Shown here: positions 1-13,288 of the stretch, piece by piece | Position numbering within the stretch: the first letter of the stretch is position 1 | How the letters are laid out: every line of letters starts with the position of its first letter | Origin: Jaapia argillacea MUCL 33604 | Lineage: Eukaryota > Basidiomycota > Agaricomycetes > Jaapiales > Jaapiaceae | DNA: 64,000 nucleotides | Reading direction: 5' to 3' | Assembly: GCA_000697665.1 (NCBI GenBank) | Contig: KL197710.1 | Coordinates: forward strand, 604,078-668,077 | Notes under the pieces: generated by a model | The model's database searches: none | Seen by the model: the letters and a program-made list of their open reading frames with translations, nothing else | Told to the model about the DNA's origin: nothing | Translations under genes and position numbers: made by a program

Positions 1-3000
1 ACTTCTTCATCCTACGGTGCACCTTCGCCAATTAACTTATCAACTTCACCTATTTCCCTCTTCCCGGACCCTCACCAACACTTATTACGCCGTTCACCAA
101 CACCTTCCGCTGCATCTACCTCTTATACTACTTATTCGTCCACACCGACTCCTCAGTCAAAGTTTCTGCTCCACGTCGTACCTCCACTACATTTACCCCA
201 CGACTCGACTGACAATGAGAATGGAAACGACTTCGGTGATCTAGCACCTCCGCCCTCGAGTGCGAGCGGGTACCATACTCAGTTTCGAAGGGGTACATTG
301 GTCCCAGTTTGTCCCACTCTTCAAGCTCAACTAGGTGTCATCGCCAAAGAATACGCTCTACCAAGTACAGCCGGTATGATTCTCTACCTCGTCTCATCCA
401 CCCCGAGCCCATCACCAGGAGCCCTGACGCCCAAAGACCCGTCCGACGGATTCGACGAACCCGGTCCTCGGATATCAGAAGAGATTTGGAGTATCGTTTG
501 GGCGAGGGTACTCAGAGCTGAACGTGAGGAAAATGCGAGAAGCTATGCTTCTGGAGGGAACGGTACACCGCCAGGTGGTTCGTCATCAAATTTACGACCG
601 CTGATGACACCATTACGGGTCGAAACACCTCAGCCCGCCTTTCCTTACCCACCTACACCATCACCATCGACACCATCATCCGCTTCAGACCCCCGGAGCA
701 AATCATCGTTGGCGAATGGCAATACGCCCTCTTCCAACACGTCCCGTTCATACTCACTTAATGAGCCCGATACACCTGCTTCCTCGATCCCAACAGACCG
801 AGATTCTCCTTCGTTGGACTTGGCACTACCTGGTCTGACCTCACCGAGTCTAATACCAATTTTGGCAAAGGTTGAGTTCGACATCGATAGGAGGAAGGCT
901 GCAGGGTGGTATGATGCTTGGGTTAGGAGTAGGAGGGCGAACAAGGGTTGGAGGAGTGGCAGTGAGGCTGAAGTGACGAATGGGAGTGGAGGAAGAGAAT
1001 TGGAGTTGGTGAGGAAGGAGATTAGGAGGGGAGCTAGTCCTGCTTTCCTCATTGAGGATGAAGACAAGGAAAGGGAGAAGCAGAGGTTGTTATTGGAAGC
1101 CGAGGCGGAGCTGGAGAGAGTGCTTGGATTGGACGTTGAAATTGCTCTCGAGCCCGAACCCGAGCCCGAGCATGGGCTAGAGGATGAATTCGACCACGAC
1201 AACGAGGATGAACAAGACGAAGAAGCAACCGATGGTGCTTTGGGCGTTGGGGATGGCTATGCTCCCTTATCCGAATCAGAGGAGCCTTCTGGTGGCCATG
1301 ACGAGGGGGAAGAAGAGCCCGGGTCATCCTTCGAAGATGAACTCGACCAGTTCGATCCTGAAGAGTTTGACGAGCCAACTGCTCGTTTATCCTATTCTTC
1401 TCCTGCTTTGGCGGAAACAAAGGACCCTCTCCAAGACGTTTTTGGATCAGACGGTGAAGCATGGGCTGACATTCATGCTGAACTGCAGGCCTCGGCTCCT
1501 TCCCCTCATGTACCCTCCAATCCCAATATCGTCGAACTATCGTTGGATGCTGCAGCGTTGTCATCTCACCCCGACGATTTACACCTCGATGAAGAAGAGT
1601 TGATGACACCCGGTGATGATGTGCAAGATGTCGAACAACTATGGGATCAACACATGCGACCCCGCTTATCTGTGGCGATCCCCACTTCGCCTCCATCAAC
1701 CTCCTCTGCTGGTAGAAGAACGTCATCGCCCAGGACCGCAGGCACAATCAGGAGACATATTCCTCCCCCTCTTCAGATCCCTCCCATCCCCTCTGGCTCA
1801 GGAGCGGACCTGAGCATCCCCATCACCACTCCATTGCCCACTGCGGATAGTACACGACTGGCATACTTGTACAGTGATGGGACACCTACTCCGTCCACTG
1901 AGGATCCTGGATCTAGTGGGAGTTCCAAAGAGGGGTCTAGGGAACCGTCAAGGGAAAGAGGCGTTGAGGTTGGGAACGAGTCTGCGGAGTTTGCTAGGAT
2001 GAGAAGCCCGGCCGATGAGAAGAGGGAGGGAGTTGTTTATGAAGATCTAGAGCTTGGATTAGACCTGAGTGAGTTGGATGGTGGTGACGAAGAGGTAAGT
2101 TTCGATTCGCTATCTTTGAGGCACCATCCTGATTGGGAGAACGCGACTTCTTTCTTATCCCTGCATCGTGACATTTTGGACACGAAGTATGATGAGAACG
2201 ACCCTAACGATCGGCGGAGAAGCCAGTACTTGATGAAAGCTAAGCTTGATGAAATTGAAAAGGTATGCTTCTGCTTCCCTTCATGATCTACGCGTTTCTG
2301 TTAGGGCGTTTGTGTTGATTCGTGGACCTCCAGGCTTTGGCCTCGTTATCTCCCAGGCGATTGCCAAGTGAGTTGGCCGAGGATACCTATGATCCTCCCG
2401 AGCGTTCGTCGTCCTTAACGGCCAGGTCGGTCAGCCTTGCCCCTCCTGGGGGTCTGAGTCCGCCCCGACTTGGCAGGGATAGATCTCAAACTGTGACTGC
2501 GTACGCTCTTCCCTTCGTTATCGTCCGTAACTCTCCTGATTTACCGCATGTCACAGCCCAACCGAAGCAGCCCCAGGAGCTCAATGGCCTGCCGTTCCCT
2601 TCTCGGCTATATCGACTCACGACGGTTCAGCGCCGTCTTCAGCGCCACCAACCTCCGGATCGAGCTCAGAGCCTTCGGTCCCTCGCTTGACCGTCAATGG
2701 TATTTCAAGAGATCTTCCCACGTCGCCCTATAGTCCTCCAACACGACCCCCTGGCATGTCTGAATCCCAACTTCGGAAACGAGAACTTGACGAACAAGGA
2801 GTCGCCTATCACGTGGGCCCACCTCCTTCCATACCTGCACAGCGGAATGATGATGGCTCGCCTATCCTTCCGCTTTCGCCAGATCCGTTTGGAAGATACC
2901 CGTCTGCTGAGAGTGTGGCGATCGTCGGACATCGTTACTCGGAAGATCGTCAGTCACTGGCTTCTTCTAATAGCCAATATAGTACGGAGCGCGAGGGATC

Positions 3001-4165
3001 GCCGTTTGACCCGACTCGACGAACTCCGTCAAGTCGTTTCTCGGCCGATTCTACTACCATTCACGAAAAGCAGCCAGTGGAAGAGAAGAAGATCCCACCG
3101 AAAGTCACTACTGCTCCGTTGGTCAGCGTCAAGGGTCTGAAGAAATTGTGGAGAAAGACCAACAAGACATCAATTTCGCAACAACAGCAGGCCCCGCCGC
3201 CGCAAATACCACAACCACAGCAGCAACAGTCTCGGCAGCAGTACCAACAGCAGCAACATGAACGGTCGGCCTCTACCTCTGGTTCAGGGAGGATATCTCC
3301 TCAGCCTCCGCTGAATAGCTCGCAACACCCACCACCAGCACCACCAACTCGGACTACCAGTCTTTCTCCACCGCCGCACCCAACTCCGGCCGGCCAAGCT
3401 CATCATCAGCCTCACCAGCACCACCAACACCATCACAGGCAGGAAGCGTCCCTAGCTAACCTCCACTTCGACCAGGAATCTCCATACCCCTTCCGACGTG
3501 CTTCACCGATCCCCCCACCTCCCTCTCGCCCACCGCCCATTCCGCCTCCCACAACGTCATCGCCTGTTCATCCCTCACCGCCGTTACCGTCGGCGACTCT
3601 TCCTCCTGAGAAGGGAGGTACTCGCAAGTCGATACTCAAATCTTGGAAGTCCAATTCCAACGTTTCGCAAAATGGATCAAACTCGAATGGGGACTCCGCG
3701 ACTGCGGGTGACGCTGGGCGTAAACGGAGACCGAGCGTCCTTGGCCTTGCAGCTGGACTTATCCGAGGGTCGACAGATATACCACCGAGTCCCATTCTGC
3801 CTGATCATCTCGCCAATGCTAATCGTGGCAATCGACAATCTCAAGCATCAGCCGCTGTGAATGGATCAAGACCGAGCCTGTCACAACCTCGGCAATCGTA
3901 CGACCGAAGTGGAAGACCATCGTATGATACTTCCGGCCGACCGTCGTATGACACTTCTGGACGACCATCGTATGAGACGTCAGGAAGACCTTCACACGAG
4001 ACGACGGCATCGTCGTCGAGTTATAGGCCGTCAGGATCTGAGGACGAGGACCACGACGGACAAAGCTTTGATACATCAGAGTTTGAAATGGTCTCTCCTG
4101 AGATGGGGCCCACGGGTTTGAGGTATCCTTACACCGATATGGATCACCAGGAGCGACCCCTTTGA
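1..4165 (+). CDS. Conserved fungal disordered protein, 5' partial
   Basis: The reading frame is already open at base 1, so the start codon lies upstream of the window. Exons are about 1-2262, 2334-2500 and 2557-4165, ending in TGA. The N-terminal visible part holds the only ordered-looking block: KFLLHVVPPLHLPHD, then RRGTLVPVCPTLQAQLG, AKEYALPSTAGMILYLV and GPRISEEIWSIVWARVL. I recognise this as a pattern found in uncharacterised fungal proteins; no function follows from it. The remainder is low complexity: an acidic Glu/Asp stretch (about 1060-1390), Ser/Pro-rich tracts, a Gln/Pro/His-rich stretch (about 3175-3450) and an 8-residue tandem repeat near the end. A short segment around 3125-3160 (VSVKGLKKLWRKTNK) is basic. 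Such architecture suggests a scaffold or cortical protein, but that is only inference. Confidence 0.75.
3896..3991 (+). repeat. Tandem 24 bp repeat coding SYDTSGRP units
   Basis: Four consecutive 24-base units inside the last exon of the first gene encode SYDRSGRP, SYDTSGRP, SYDTSGRP and SYETSGRP, followed by a broken SHET unit. Third-codon positions differ among the units, so the protein repeat looks kept while the DNA has drifted. Confidence 0.85.
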
Positions 4166-4508
4166 TAGGCGTACTTCTCTCGTTCCAACTTTTACGCAGG
4201 ACATGACACATTTCGTTCTATCTTCTCAGTATTTCATGGATTGGTGCTGTACTTTAATCATTCCTTTATATATCCTCTATATCCCCTCACTGTCTTTCCG
4301 ACATTAGATTGAGGATCTTGATTATAACCCTCATCTTGCTCAACACATCTTCATTTGTACTTCTGATCTGTAATGCTAATGGCCTGCTTCGCAACTCGGC
4401 TTGGTTGCGACGAAAAGATCTTCCGTGCGCATAGAGGAGGTATATTGTTGGTGGAGCCAGCAAGAAACATGATACTGTGTGGTAAACTATGTGCCCGTTG
4501 CCAAAATG
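4166..4508. other. Convergent 3' flanks
   Basis: AT-richer spacer between two convergent stop codons (the first gene and DOP1). It holds TATA-like and pyrimidine runs near 4260-4290, compatible with shared 3' UTR and polyadenylation signals. No other gene is visible. Confidence 0.5.
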
Positions 4509-7500
4509 TCATCGTCCGTCAAACATATCCTCCAACAGCCCCCGCTCTATGGATTCCCAATCGATGTTGCCACCGCTGGCATAAATACTCTCGTAGGTGG
4601 CGATACTTACGTGCGACAAGAAGGGGGCTAGATCCCGTATTGTCTCAACGTGATGCACAGCGTTGAGCATCGGCCGCCGCATAGGACGCGACCCAGCAAG
4701 AGGAGTTGCGTCGTAACTCTGGGTTGCGGATTGCACGCTCGAGGAGCCATCCTACACAAAATTTACGCTCCGGAAGGGAGAAAAGAGTAATAATCTCACC
4801 TCAGGAATGGGTAAACTTCCCACAACATCTGACAGCAAGTCTAACATCGCTTCTGGTGACCAGCTCTCCGGTCGATACACGGCATCCACGGTATCGGTTA
4901 TGAAGATCCATTGATGTCTGGCTGTGATATTAGTTGTCTGGTTAAGAAAAGAACGTGGACGACGGTTTACATTTGAAACTCTTCGGTTTGGAGGACGAGC
5001 AGGAGATCCAAGACTTTGCAGGCGGCGAGCACCACCGCAAGGTCCTCAGACCCATCCGATGGTAAGGTCGTCATGATTTGATCAAACACCCGATACTGGA
5101 ACAAACCATATTAGCCTCAACACAAGTTCCTAATCGCGAAAACCTGCCATCTCGTTCAGGACCACTGGCCAGAAACTGGTCAAGTTGTGGGGAGAGAGAC
5201 GACAAAGTAAGACTCGGACGGAGAGAAAAACCTCGCTCTGCAAAATCGGGGCAGGTGAATTTCGTAAGATGTCCACAAGCTTCTCCTGTATAGCAGGTAG
5301 CTGAGTCAAAAAATGGTTCTTGTCGGATACAAAGATGGCGTATGAGAGGCGCCTCAAGTTCAGGGAGCGCAATAAGCTTTCGTATTCTCTATTGGTGAAG
5401 ATCGTGCCAGAGGGAGCAGTCGTGACTTTATCTAAGAAGTCAGGATGAGTAAAATTCGTTGAAGGAGGGGAATTCAATCATACTCAGCAATTCGCCAACT
5501 GAGGCTCTGTCAACGTCAAACAAAGCGCGGATGATGGGCCGGAACTTTTGGGCAGACTGGGAGGTAGAGTTGAAAAATCGATTATCGTTCAAAACGTCGG
5601 TGACGGGACCACGCCATGCTTTCAAGGCCGCGGGTATTTTCGTCATTTCACGCACAAGGTCGAGGACAGTCGGGTCAACATCCAAAGGTCTGACAAGTGA
5701 GGAGTGAGTTCGGGACGGCGCCAAAAATCAATGACAATACCTTGATTTCCCCTTCAATCCGGGAGTTATGATGTAATAAACGACATTACTGCATGCCGCA
5801 GCGACTTTATCACTCTCGACAAAGAATCTGCGCATATTGGGCAGGGCCTTTTCGACTAAAAACCGGTTGACCTGTTGCCTATCAGTCAGGCAATGCAATA
5901 ACCTCGGTGACAGAGAAAACTGGCCTGTTCGATAGAGTCAGAGCCCCACGGCTTTGTGCCTTCTTGGATAGAGGGGGAGTTCGCTGCCATCTTTTCGTCC
6001 AACTTGGAGTCCGAAGGGACTAAACTGAAGATTTAACAACATCTCAAGATTACCAGCGAGCAATCGTACCGCGAGGGATGGGGGAATCTCTGCCATTCGG
6101 GGCAAGTGTATCTTTTGCGCTGCGACGGATCCAGTTGTTTTGGTCAAACGACCGTCCAGCCATCGACACCGTTGCATCGAGTAGCTTCCCGAAAATATCC
6201 TAGATAGGATTGGGTCCTGGACTGGGACTTAGACTGTGAACATCGACAAACCTGGAAATCCTTTCGAAGGCGACGTTCTTCTACTGCCGTCGTCTGCGTC
6301 ACCTTCTCCCCCAAGACGGTGATACATCTAGAAGACTGGTGAATGCCGCACAGAAGAGAGTAGAGGGAAGAAATACCTCAGCATCGGGAATACTTGAGCT
6401 CTTTGCTCCTTGAGGTTCCCTACGATCTCCTTGGCCATTTGTAATACGCGACCCCACACTTGCAGAGCCAGTGGCCCTTCCAGTTGCGATAAGTATCCCT
6501 CGAGAAATTGGAACAAGACGGCGTCTGATCTGCGGGAAACGAAGGTTAACGTGACGTCCAACTTGTGGAAAATACTACATACAAGTTAAAGTTGATGGCT
6601 TGCTTCTTGGTTCTTTCTGAAACTCCCAGAAGGCGACATGATACACTTTCGCATGTCAGGTGTACCACATTTTGCGCACTATTACAGAGAATATCCACGA
6701 TTTCAAAGGTTGCATTGTCGTCCCTTCCCTCCTGTTGGTACTCAGTAGCATATCAGTTGAGACAACATGGCCTCGTACAATTGGTTCCCGGCTCCAGCAC
6801 TCGATGATCGATTCAAGGACTTCTGACGAGTGGGCACGGAAAAGGTGCTCCAGGACCCGACGGCAACGATTGCGACTGCGGCTATAAATCATGGCCAACG
6901 AATCATCGAGGGGACTCCATGCGGGTGGAAATTTCCAAACGAAAGCCACCCAGATTGAATACAACACACGGACGCCGGCGTGTAAAGCCTGGTAACCAGG
7001 AGACCGAGCCTGGGGAACCGAGTCATAAGACTATACAATAGGAAATGGTCAAGAACCCACCGTGAGCTGCTCTCCACTAGGAGCAACGTTGTCGGAGCTA
7101 AACACATTGGATACGTAGCCCAAGAGCCCACTGGATTCTTGACCCGTTTTGTCCAGTAACGCTGGGTCATCATCGTATTGATTGGAACCTAGTGTATTAG
7201 CCAGACTGATGAGGACCAGTCGTTCCAGGACGTTCAGAAACATCAGGAACTCTGCGTCTGTGGTGGAGGACGGGACGTCATTGCCGAGTTTTCGTTCCGC
7301 TCTTGCCGCCTTGAGCACATCAGAGAGGGCAAGACGTAGTTGTCGGCATACACAATCGTTTAATGGAGAGACTGCAACCTCCAGGGCGTACTGAAATTGC
7401 GGTATGGCGGTCGTAATGAAATCGAGCCAATGCTGGAGTACAGGCCTGTTGGCCGGCGCGCTGATGCCATCGATCAGGGTTTGCACCAAAAGCGGGTTCA

Positions 7501-10500
7501 TGGTCGACATGGGCCTCGTCCGATCGACGTCTCGAGACCCCTGTATATCTGATGCATCCCTTGGGGGAAGAGGTTTGGATGGTTCGAACTCTGCAGAGAA
7601 AGCAGAGATGACGGAGTGGAGCAGATGAAGGAGCTTGTTCTGGAGATCAAGGCGAGCCACCTGAACGGTGAAGTACAGTTTACCGATGACGATAGCCTCG
7701 ATAGTCCGGATTGCGACTGGGTCAACTTCACCCCGAGCAACTACTGCCTGAACAAGGTCAATGGCTGTGGATTGTATACGAGTATTGCAAGGTTGCATTG
7801 TGTTCCCCCAACGTGGCTTAGGTTCTGATTGGATAAATCTAAGAAACGTCGGTGGGTGCAGCCCATCTACGAATATGATAAAAATTGCTCACCGAAGGAG
7901 GATCTCAACCAAAACGTCAAGGTACGATGCATCAGGACGAGCAGCGACAACTGTTTCAAATATCTTATCATTATCCGAAGGCAAAAAGAAGGGATACGTA
8001 CTGAGCTCCGCTCGTTCCACGAGACCCGTATGCTGAGCTCGAGATATCAGATTTCCTCTGGCAGTTTTAACGAAGCCTTGGCCACCAAAACGGGCGACGG
8101 CAAGCAAGATTTCGAGGACATGGTTCACGTAGGATTGATCGAAAGGGCAGTCGTAGCAGAAAGACTGTAATTCTCTTCCATTCACTTTGATAACAGTTGG
8201 GGTAAGGCGAATGTTGGGATCCAGCAAATCAAAAAGTAAAGGATCTAGGATCCTATCATGACTTCAGTGATCAGTTGCAGCTAGAAAATGGACCATACCG
8301 CAGGTAGGATTTCAAATTACAACGCATCCATGTTTCGCCAAGGCGATGCAGTCGAGGATCTTCACTTTTCAGAGTGTTCAAAATGATCATCAAGGGACAT
8401 TTCCATTTGAAACCTGGCATCAAGTGGTCCTCTATATGCCTACCGCGTCAGGGAAAAGATTCCGACGATTATTTCAAACGGCCGACCTGTCAATCTCCAT
8501 AACACACCGAACGCTTCAAAGGAGTCCTCCACGTCTGGAAACGTATCCTCCGCCAGCTTCTGTGAAATGATTGACTCCACATATGGTCGAGATATCGCGT
8601 TCTGCACTTCCCAGATGAGGTTTGACGCTCGGACGTGATACCCAGCACGATCAGAGCGTAGATACTCGAAAAGCTGCAAGGTGTCAGCGGATTGGGAAAC
8701 AGTGATAGCAAATGCGCACCTTGTTCACAATCCTGAATACAACTGAGCTGTCCTCCATAGACAGGGATGGTTCGAAGCTTGCACTGTGGTGGAATGCGAC
8801 GATAATGGAGATAGTCCGGTCAAGAAGGCTGAAAGTTACGACCTATGAAGTAACGTGAGTGAACGTAGCTTAACGATTCGGGTTGGCTGACCTCCGAAGT
8901 TACAGCACTGAGCATCGTGGACAGCCACGCAACAGGATCCCAGTCAATCAACAGCGACTTCTCGAGCTTCAGATCCGCCTGCTTGACGAGGTCATTTAAG
9001 ACCAACAGACAATGCTCGAGAAAATCTCGTCCGCCAGCCCCTTCTCCTGCAATCAAACCTTGGGCAGACATTGCGCTGGCTTTCAGCACGTCTTCGAATA
9101 CCATTGCAAGGGGAGTGACCAATCGTCGGCTGTCTAGGGCGCTGATGAATGCGGGCTGAATGCCATAGAAAGTGGTCGCAAATTCAACAGTGTTCCTAAC
9201 GGGACTGGCAGTTTGGGCACGTTCGGGAAGTGCGGGGAATCGCAATAACGCCACCAGGGGTATGCACTTCAACATCTCGACTTGGAGAAGGATCGCTTTC
9301 ACCATACTTTGCGACATAGCGCACCTGGAATCCATTTGGAGACGATTCTAAGCCTTCCTCAGTGATCCGGCGCGTACTCACTGGGTGATAACTCACCCTA
9401 AGAACTTCCATGACAGCACAAAACACCATTGGAAGATGGATAGTCTGGATCTCTTCATCGTGTCGGAAAGTAACGAGAATGAACTTGGCCATGCCGATGG
9501 CCTGTATCGTTTAGATTCAGCTGGGTCTCCGAAACTGCGATCGAATCACCAACCTCCGTACCGCTGCCATCCCAGAGTTCCGACAGAACAGAAGATAAGA
9601 CTTGCCTCCAAAGGCAATGGGGTTCTACGGCTTCATATAACGAACTTGCGGACAGGAGCATCTTCGACCTATCAGCGGAAGAGCCAATTTACTGAAACGT
9701 GCAACATACCTCTTCACCAGAATCCATGTGAGACTCCAAAGAATTTCTCAGGGCCTTGAAGGCATCGTAGACAAGCCCTTCGGTCAGCGACGCACCAATC
9801 TCCCACTTATCCAGTAGAGATATGAATATTTTGAAAGGTCTTGACTCTGGGTATTCCATGGAAGGGGAAAACATTTCTTCCTGGATGAGATACTCAGTTC
9901 GTCACACAGTTCGTTCGGAACACAAATATACTCACTCGCAATGTAGACTTGAGTAGATCGAGGGAGTTTGCCTTGAAAAAATCGAGCTGATGTTGAGTAT
10001 CTTCTTCAGGACCAAGCAACCAAGTATAGAGTCGACGATTCAAAGACAGATCACGACGCAAAACGACTCCCGCCGCGGCACGCATCAGAATTGTGCGATC
10101 AGCGGCCTGAGCTTTCTTCACAGCAGTGCTGTCAATCCGCAATGACTGCAATAACAAATCCAAACCTCCTCTTCGGACGAGAAGATTCTCGTCCTCGAGA
10201 GCAGCAGCAAAAGCCCGAATCATCAGACCAACGTCCCGCCCAACTATTGGCGATATGTCTTTGGGTTGAAATCAGAATATCGGCCGTAGGGAACGCTGAG
10301 ATGAGACACCTACCTTCGTCAGCGCGCAGAGGCGGCAAGCGGCGAGATAAGAAGTTCAAAGAAGTGCCTCGCGCAGAAGGGGTCGTCAGCATGACCAGCC
10401 ACATGTTTTGGAAGAAGAACGCAGGTGAAACAGTGCTTGATAGCTTGTCTAGGAGCCCGAGGACCTGACGAAAGGGTCGTTGAGTATGGAACTGATCAGC

Positions 10501-11305
10501 GAGGAGGTCCCACCCTCACCTTGTCGAAAAATTCTCCAGTCTCCTCTTCTAATCCAGGAAGGAGGGCAAGAACGAATGATTTGGTAATCGGGCGAAGAGT
10601 ACCTTCCAATGGTAGGTAATGGGTGTCGTACAGGTTGAGGAGAATGGGCTGGAGCGCGTCATTTCGAGCTCTGTAATAATGCGTAGACACCACTCACCTT
10701 CACAGAGGTTGCCGCATACTCAAAGAAGGGAAACAGACCGGATGACCAGAGTGGTAAATCACGCTTTAAACCATCAGACTAACCGCCCCCGATGAACAAT
10801 GTGAGAAGCTGGGTCGCCAAGATGATCAGGGACCCACCCCAATTACTGCCAGAATATGTGCGTAAACATCGAGGGCCCGCTGGTGCACTCCAGTCGGTAG
10901 GGCGGGGTTCAAGCATTGGGACAGGCGCTTTGCAACGACCAACTTCCGAGGAATTTCTTTGAATTGCTGATAGGATTGAAATGTCTGTCGAAGATGAACT
11001 CAACAACCAGGTTTCGTCACATAACAAGTTATCCTGCTCACTTTTAGCAACTGCTTCAAGAATGCTATGAAGTCCGCCCATTCATGAACACTGTCAAACG
11101 TTCCTAGACATTTCTCCACTTGGGCGATGTACTTCTTGAACTTCGGATCAGAGGCATATGTCTGCAGCAGAGATACTGCCCTTCCCTCAATTACTTAGGT
11201 CCAACTGCGAATTGCGACAAACTAACCACGCTCGCTAATTTTCGTTCCAGTAAGTTCCTTCGTTGCAGCGAACCCAGAAGTGAGAGGTTGCACGGACGCT
11301 GCCAT
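4509..11305 (-). CDS. DOP1: DOP1/Dopey family membrane-trafficking protein
   Basis: Very large leucine-rich alpha-solenoid protein split by many short introns. The N-terminal Dopey domain is clear: DPKFKKYIAQVEKCL and SVHEWADFIAFLKQLLK (about 11030-11155), then ALQPILLNLYDTHYLPLEG, QNMWLVMLTTPSARG, LNFLSRRLPPL and RRGGLDLLLQSLRID (about 10690-10140). The C-terminal part keeps HQWIFITDTVDAVY followed by RPESWSPEAMLDLLSD (about 4910-4800), and the protein ends in GLLEDMFDGR. I place the start at 11305: a first exon beginning MAASVQPLTSG joins through a GTTAGT donor to SLLQTYASDPK in the conserved frame. Dopey proteins act with Mon2 and the Neo1-type flippase on Golgi and endosome membranes; that role is family knowledge. 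Internal exon borders were not all resolved, and the length is near the 1,700-1,900 residues usual for fungal members. Confidence 0.9.
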
Positions 11306-11432
11306 CCAAGGATCAGCTCAGCTATACCGTCAGTGTCGTGTTCGCGGTCGAAAGCAAGAGGTTGTGACGGGTCACGGAAGTCACACGATGATACAATAAA
11401 TGGGGCAATATTATCCAAGCACATAGATGTGT

Positions 11433-13041
11433 CTACACATGCGAGGAGAGTCCATCCACTTCCATACGTGCAGTATCCGAGGGACTTCCTTCGCGAGACT
11501 CAGCCGCCACTGTCGTTCGCATCTTCGTAGGTGCCCGTGGAAGGTGCTTCTCAGGGACTACTGACCCGGGTCGAGACATGCTAAGTGCTGAAATGGAGGT
11601 TGGATATTCATTGACACCGATCTTGGGCTTCACTAAAGGCTTCCCCAGCGGCGGTGCAGAGATCGAGAGGGGCGGTAACGAAGGGATAGTTACAGCTGGC
11701 GCTGCTTTATCGCCTGGCGTCATGGCTTGGCTTGCTGCTTGCTTCTCCGCAATCGCTGCGGCTGTGCTAGCCGCATAATCTGACTCCTTATCTCCGACCC
11801 AAGAGTGCACAAACCACCGGCCACCCGCGATCCCTCTGATTTCGCGATTCGCCAGACGCCAATGCCGCACCTTCTTCCCGGTTTTGTCGAGAGGGAGGAC
11901 AGGTGCAAAGCCTGAGCCTATCTTAACCGGAGGTTGTACAGGGAACGGTTTCGAAGGCAGAGGGTAAATTGGTAGAGGCACGTTCTCAAAGGCGAATTCT
12001 TCCACTGAAGGGGCTGGAGGGGCTGACGGTCCAACACTTTCTAGCTCGTCATCGTGGTGATGTACTGGCGACGATGCTCCAGTCCCAGGTTCTGCTGCAA
12101 CCCGCAGTGTCAGTGAAAAGCGGTGAAAGAGGCCTGGTTACAACTACCTTCGCTTAGGTTCTCGGTGTCGAAGGTGTGGGAGACAGGTAACTTCTTCACG
12201 ACTCTGCGGCGAAGATGGTCATCAATAAGCTTGGAAATTGGTCAATGATTTCGACGCACGGGAGGCCATGCGATTTTGCCTGTAATTCCACTTGTTGAGG
12301 ATGACTCCGCACAACTGCTGTGCGGGTTGTCCCTTGTCCCTTCTTGCGTCGCGCTGGTGTCGGAGGATTTAAGCTGGCTATTTCTTGCTCGCTAGCGTGA
12401 ACATGTTGACCGGGGTCGACCCCTGTAATTCTGTTGTCAGAACCAGGCGTCATTGAATATGGCGACGATGCGAGTTCACCTGGCCCTGTCAGCTTGTCAG
12501 GCACCTGCTTCTCTGCGAGTCCCTTGGTCCGCTTGTGATCAACTGGAGCCTTCTCTTTTTTTGGTTTTTTCGGTGCAGATTTTCGCTTTGGAATACCCTT
12601 TACAGGCGAGTTGGCGGAGACCGGTGCATGGGATGGATTGAGCAATAATTCGTCGTCATCGTCAATTAGCTGGTCCTCCTCCTCTTCCTCTTCTTCCTCC
12701 TCCTCTTCACTCTCAACTCCACTCTTAGCAGGAGATGACGACGGTCCGGGACGTTTGTTGACCAAGAGTTTAACACGGAACTTGGATGTGCGAACACTGG
12801 CAGGTGTGGATTCTGGAGCAGGGCTATCTTCCTCGCGGAGGGTTGAAATCAAGGGAGCGTCCATATCGATATCATCGTCCATAGTGTCGGAGCCCTGTCG
12901 ACTAGTCTCTGGCTGTTGTTCGTCGTTCCTGCTCGGGTCGTAGCTGATCCAGGGAGAAACTCGAAACATGATGTGCTTCCCCAACTTCGCGCCACCTGTT
13001 TGGACCACATCGGTGGCAGTGACTGGATTCTCACTGCGCCA
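11433..13041 (-). CDS. Acidic, Lys-rich probable nuclear protein (possibly INO80 Ies4-like)
   Basis: At least three exons (about 13041-12230, 12214-12160 and 12090-11433). The N-terminal part carries KLGKHIMFRVSPWISYD, the segment KFRVKLLVNKRPG, a run of Glu (about 12665-12710) leading into DQLIDDDDELLL, and basic KRKSAPKKPKKEK, which reads as a nuclear localisation signal. The C-terminal part has KKVRHWRLANREIRGIAGG followed by RWFVHSWVGDKESDYA. This charged W-x-GDKES block resembles the arrangement I associate with INO80 subunit Ies4 in fungi, but I am unsure. The start is unresolved: the frame is open only to 13041, has no good ATG there, and probably continues into an upstream exon near 13190. 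Confidence 0.5.
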
Positions 13042-13288
13042 TCAGTTCGCGAAGATACATGCTCTTGACTTTCCGCTACTTTTACTTCGTAAACCCTGTA
13101 ATTATTATCGGGTACGGATGTTCCGCCGTATCCTGTTGTTGAGAATGGGAGCGGCCTCGGATTCCAGAACCACCTTCCGCCGTCAGTTGACATGCTGAAA
13201 GCACACCCATGAAAATCAGTGCTGCAGTCCACTGGGAACCCCTTTCGTTACCATCTTCCTATCGAAGTCACTCCCTGCCTATAGTTCC

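Noticed and set aside
645-1202. Long antisense frame in the first gene
   Set aside because: It mirrors Ser/Glu-rich codon usage on the plus strand; low-complexity exons keep the opposite strand open. No splice or domain support.
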